In this document: one piece after another, positions 4,719 through 5,773 of the stretch | Layout of the letters: every line of letters begins with the position of its first letter | How positions within the stretch are numbered: the first letter of the stretch is position 1 | DNA from: an uncultured beta proteobacterium | Lineage (GTDB): Bacteria > Pseudomonadota > Gammaproteobacteria > Burkholderiales > Burkholderiaceae_C | Assembly (NCBI GenBank): GCA_903859265.1 | Contig: CAIOLZ010000005.1 | Span: 1 to 5,773, forward strand | DNA: 5,773 nt | Direction of reading: 5' to 3' | Translations under genes and position numbers: made by a program | Notes under the pieces: model-generated | Told to the model about the DNA's origin: nothing | Seen by the model: the letters and a program-made list of their open reading frames with translations, nothing else | The model's database searches: none

Positions 4719-5773
4719 TTAGCGACTGCTGGGGAAGCTGAACACCGTGCCTTCACGAACACCGGCTGACGGCCAGCGCTGCGTGATGGTTTTGCGCTTG
4801 GTGTAGAAGCGCACAGCATCGGGGCCATAAGCGTGCAGATCGCCGAACAGCGAGCGTTTCCATCCGCCAAAGGAGTGGTAAGCCACCGGCACGGGCAGGG
4901 GCACGTTGACGCCGACCATGCCAACCAGAATGTTGTCGCTGAAATAGCGTGCAGCCTCGCCGTCGCGCGTGAAGATGCAAGTGCCGTTACCGTATTCGTG
5001 GGCGTCAATCAGGTTCATGGCTTCTTGCAGCGTTTTGACACGCACCACGCCCAGTACCGGTCCGAAAATTTCTTCCTGGTAAATCTTCATGCCGGGCTTG
5101 ACGTTGTCAAACAGGCACGGACCCAGAAAGTAGCCTTCTTCATGGCCGGCTACTTTGACGCCGCGCCCGTCAACGAGCAGTTTCGCGCCCTCGGCCACGC
5201 CCTGATCCACGTAGCCCTTGACCTTTTCGAAATGCGGTTTGGTGACCAGCGGGCCCATGTCGCTCTTGGCGTCAAAGCCGGAGCCCACCGTCATTTTGGC
5301 CATTTCGGCTTTCAGGCCCGCAATGACAGCGTCGGCCGTTTCGTCGCCCACCGCCACCACCAGCGGAATGGCCATGCAGCGCTCGCCGCATGAGCCAAAG
5401 GCCGCGCCCATCAGTGCGTTGACTGCGTTGGGCACGTCGGCGTCTGGCATCACAACGGCGTGATTTTTGGCGCCACCCAGTGCTTGAACCCGTTTGCCAT
5501 GGGAACAGCCGACGGAATAAATATATTCGGCAATCGGGGTAGAACCGACAAAGCTCACGGCCTTGACCCGCGGGTCGGTAAGCAGCGTGTCCACAGCTTC
5601 CTTGTCACCGTTGACCACATTGAGCACGCCCGGCGGCAGGCCGGCTTCCAGTGCCAGTTCGGCAATGCGCAGGGTGCTGCTGGGGTCGCGCTCGGAGGGC
5701 TTGAGGATGAAGCAGTTGCCGCAGGCCACGGCCATGGGCCACATCCACAAGGGCACCATGGCGGGAAAGTTGA
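4719..5773 (-). CDS. mmsA: CoA-acylating (methyl)malonate-semialdehyde dehydrogenase, 5' end cut by window edge
   Basis: Aldehyde dehydrogenase superfamily enzyme that turns methylmalonate semialdehyde plus CoA and NAD+ into propionyl-CoA, or malonate semialdehyde into acetyl-CoA, with loss of CO2. The open frame continues through position 5773, where NFPAM is the usual MmsA sequence, so ATG 5759 is an internal Met. About 350 C-terminal residues of roughly 500 are present. Counting from that Met: LKPSERDPS at 19-27, the glycine-rich VGS at 71-73, LGGAKNH at 94-100 (lacking the Glu general base of hydrolytic ALDHs, as in CoA-dependent members), catalytic Cys128 in GERCMA, EEIFGP at 229-234, and FGGWKRSLFGD at 297-307. 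In this locus it would finish degradation of beta-alanine and beta-aminoisobutyrate after transamination. It could equally serve valine or inositol breakdown. It is convergent with the regulator and not in the preT operon; its promoter lies outside the window. Confidence 0.95.
   Translation of the reverse strand, partial: NFPAMVPLWMWPMAVACGNCFILKPSERDPSSTLRIAELALEAGLPPGVLNVVNGDKEAVDTLLTDPRVKAVSFVGSTPIAEYIYSVGCSHGKRVQALGGAKNHAVVMPDADVPNAVNALMGAAFGSCGERCMAIPLVVAVGDETADAVIAGLKAEMAKMTVGSGFDAKSDMGPLVTKPHFEKVKGYVDQGVAEGAKLLVDGRGVKVAGHEEGYFLGPCLFDNVKPGMKIYQEEIFGPVLGVVRVKTLQEAMNLIDAHEYGNGTCIFTRDGEAARYFSDNILVGMVGVNVPLPVPVAYHSFGGWKRSLFGDLHAYGPDAVRFYTKRKTITQRWPSAGVREGTVFSFPSSR

Noticed and set aside
4833..5393. 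186-codon plus-strand frame opposite mmsA
   Set aside because: Antisense to the catalytic Cys and C-terminal motifs of MmsA; no domain of its own recognised.
5757..5759. ATG as the true start of mmsA
   Set aside because: The frame stays open to the window edge and encodes NFPA, part of the conserved MmsA core; about 150 further N-terminal residues are expected upstream.

Overview
The window looks like chromosomal DNA of a betaproteobacterium, most likely Comamonadaceae-like (Rhodoferax/Polaromonas type). I infer this from moderately high GC, long tightly packed genes and the protein character; no marker gene fixes the taxon. It carries most of a reductive pyrimidine (uracil/thymine) catabolism locus. 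Four of the five genes are recognisable at family level with high confidence. The fifth, a TetR-type regulator, closely resembles the uracil/thymine sensor RutR.

Layout. From 3901 down to 1, three genes on the minus strand form an apparent operon. preT (3901-2531) and preA (2520-1216) encode the two subunits of a split NAD(P)H-dependent dihydropyrimidine dehydrogenase. They are followed after 28 nt by an NCS1-family nucleobase transporter (1187 to the left edge, cut off there). Divergent from preT is a RutR-like TetR-family regulator (4031-4678, plus). A 129-bp AT-rich intergenic region (3902-4030) separates them and holds a strong 18-bp palindrome plus a second operator-like repeat. Convergent with the regulator lies mmsA (4719 to the right edge, minus, 5' end cut off), a CoA-acylating (methyl)malonate-semialdehyde dehydrogenase.

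How the genes fit together (inference from family knowledge). The transporter imports uracil, thymine or a related base. PreTA reduces it to the 5,6-dihydropyrimidine. Dihydropyrimidinase and beta-ureidopropionase, not in this window and perhaps beyond the left edge, would give beta-alanine or beta-aminoisobutyrate. An aminotransferase, possibly beyond the right edge, would give malonate or methylmalonate semialdehyde, which MmsA converts to acetyl-CoA or propionyl-CoA. The regulator would repress preT-preA-transporter, and probably itself, until pyrimidine is present.

No mobile element, CRISPR array, tRNA or rRNA was seen, and no stretch over 300 bp lacks a gene. The enzymes are ordinary members of known families. 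The part most worth a second look is the architecture of the preT/regulator control region: alternating TTTAC/GTAAA half-sites, then a regulator leader with weak hairpins and a palindrome over its start codon.
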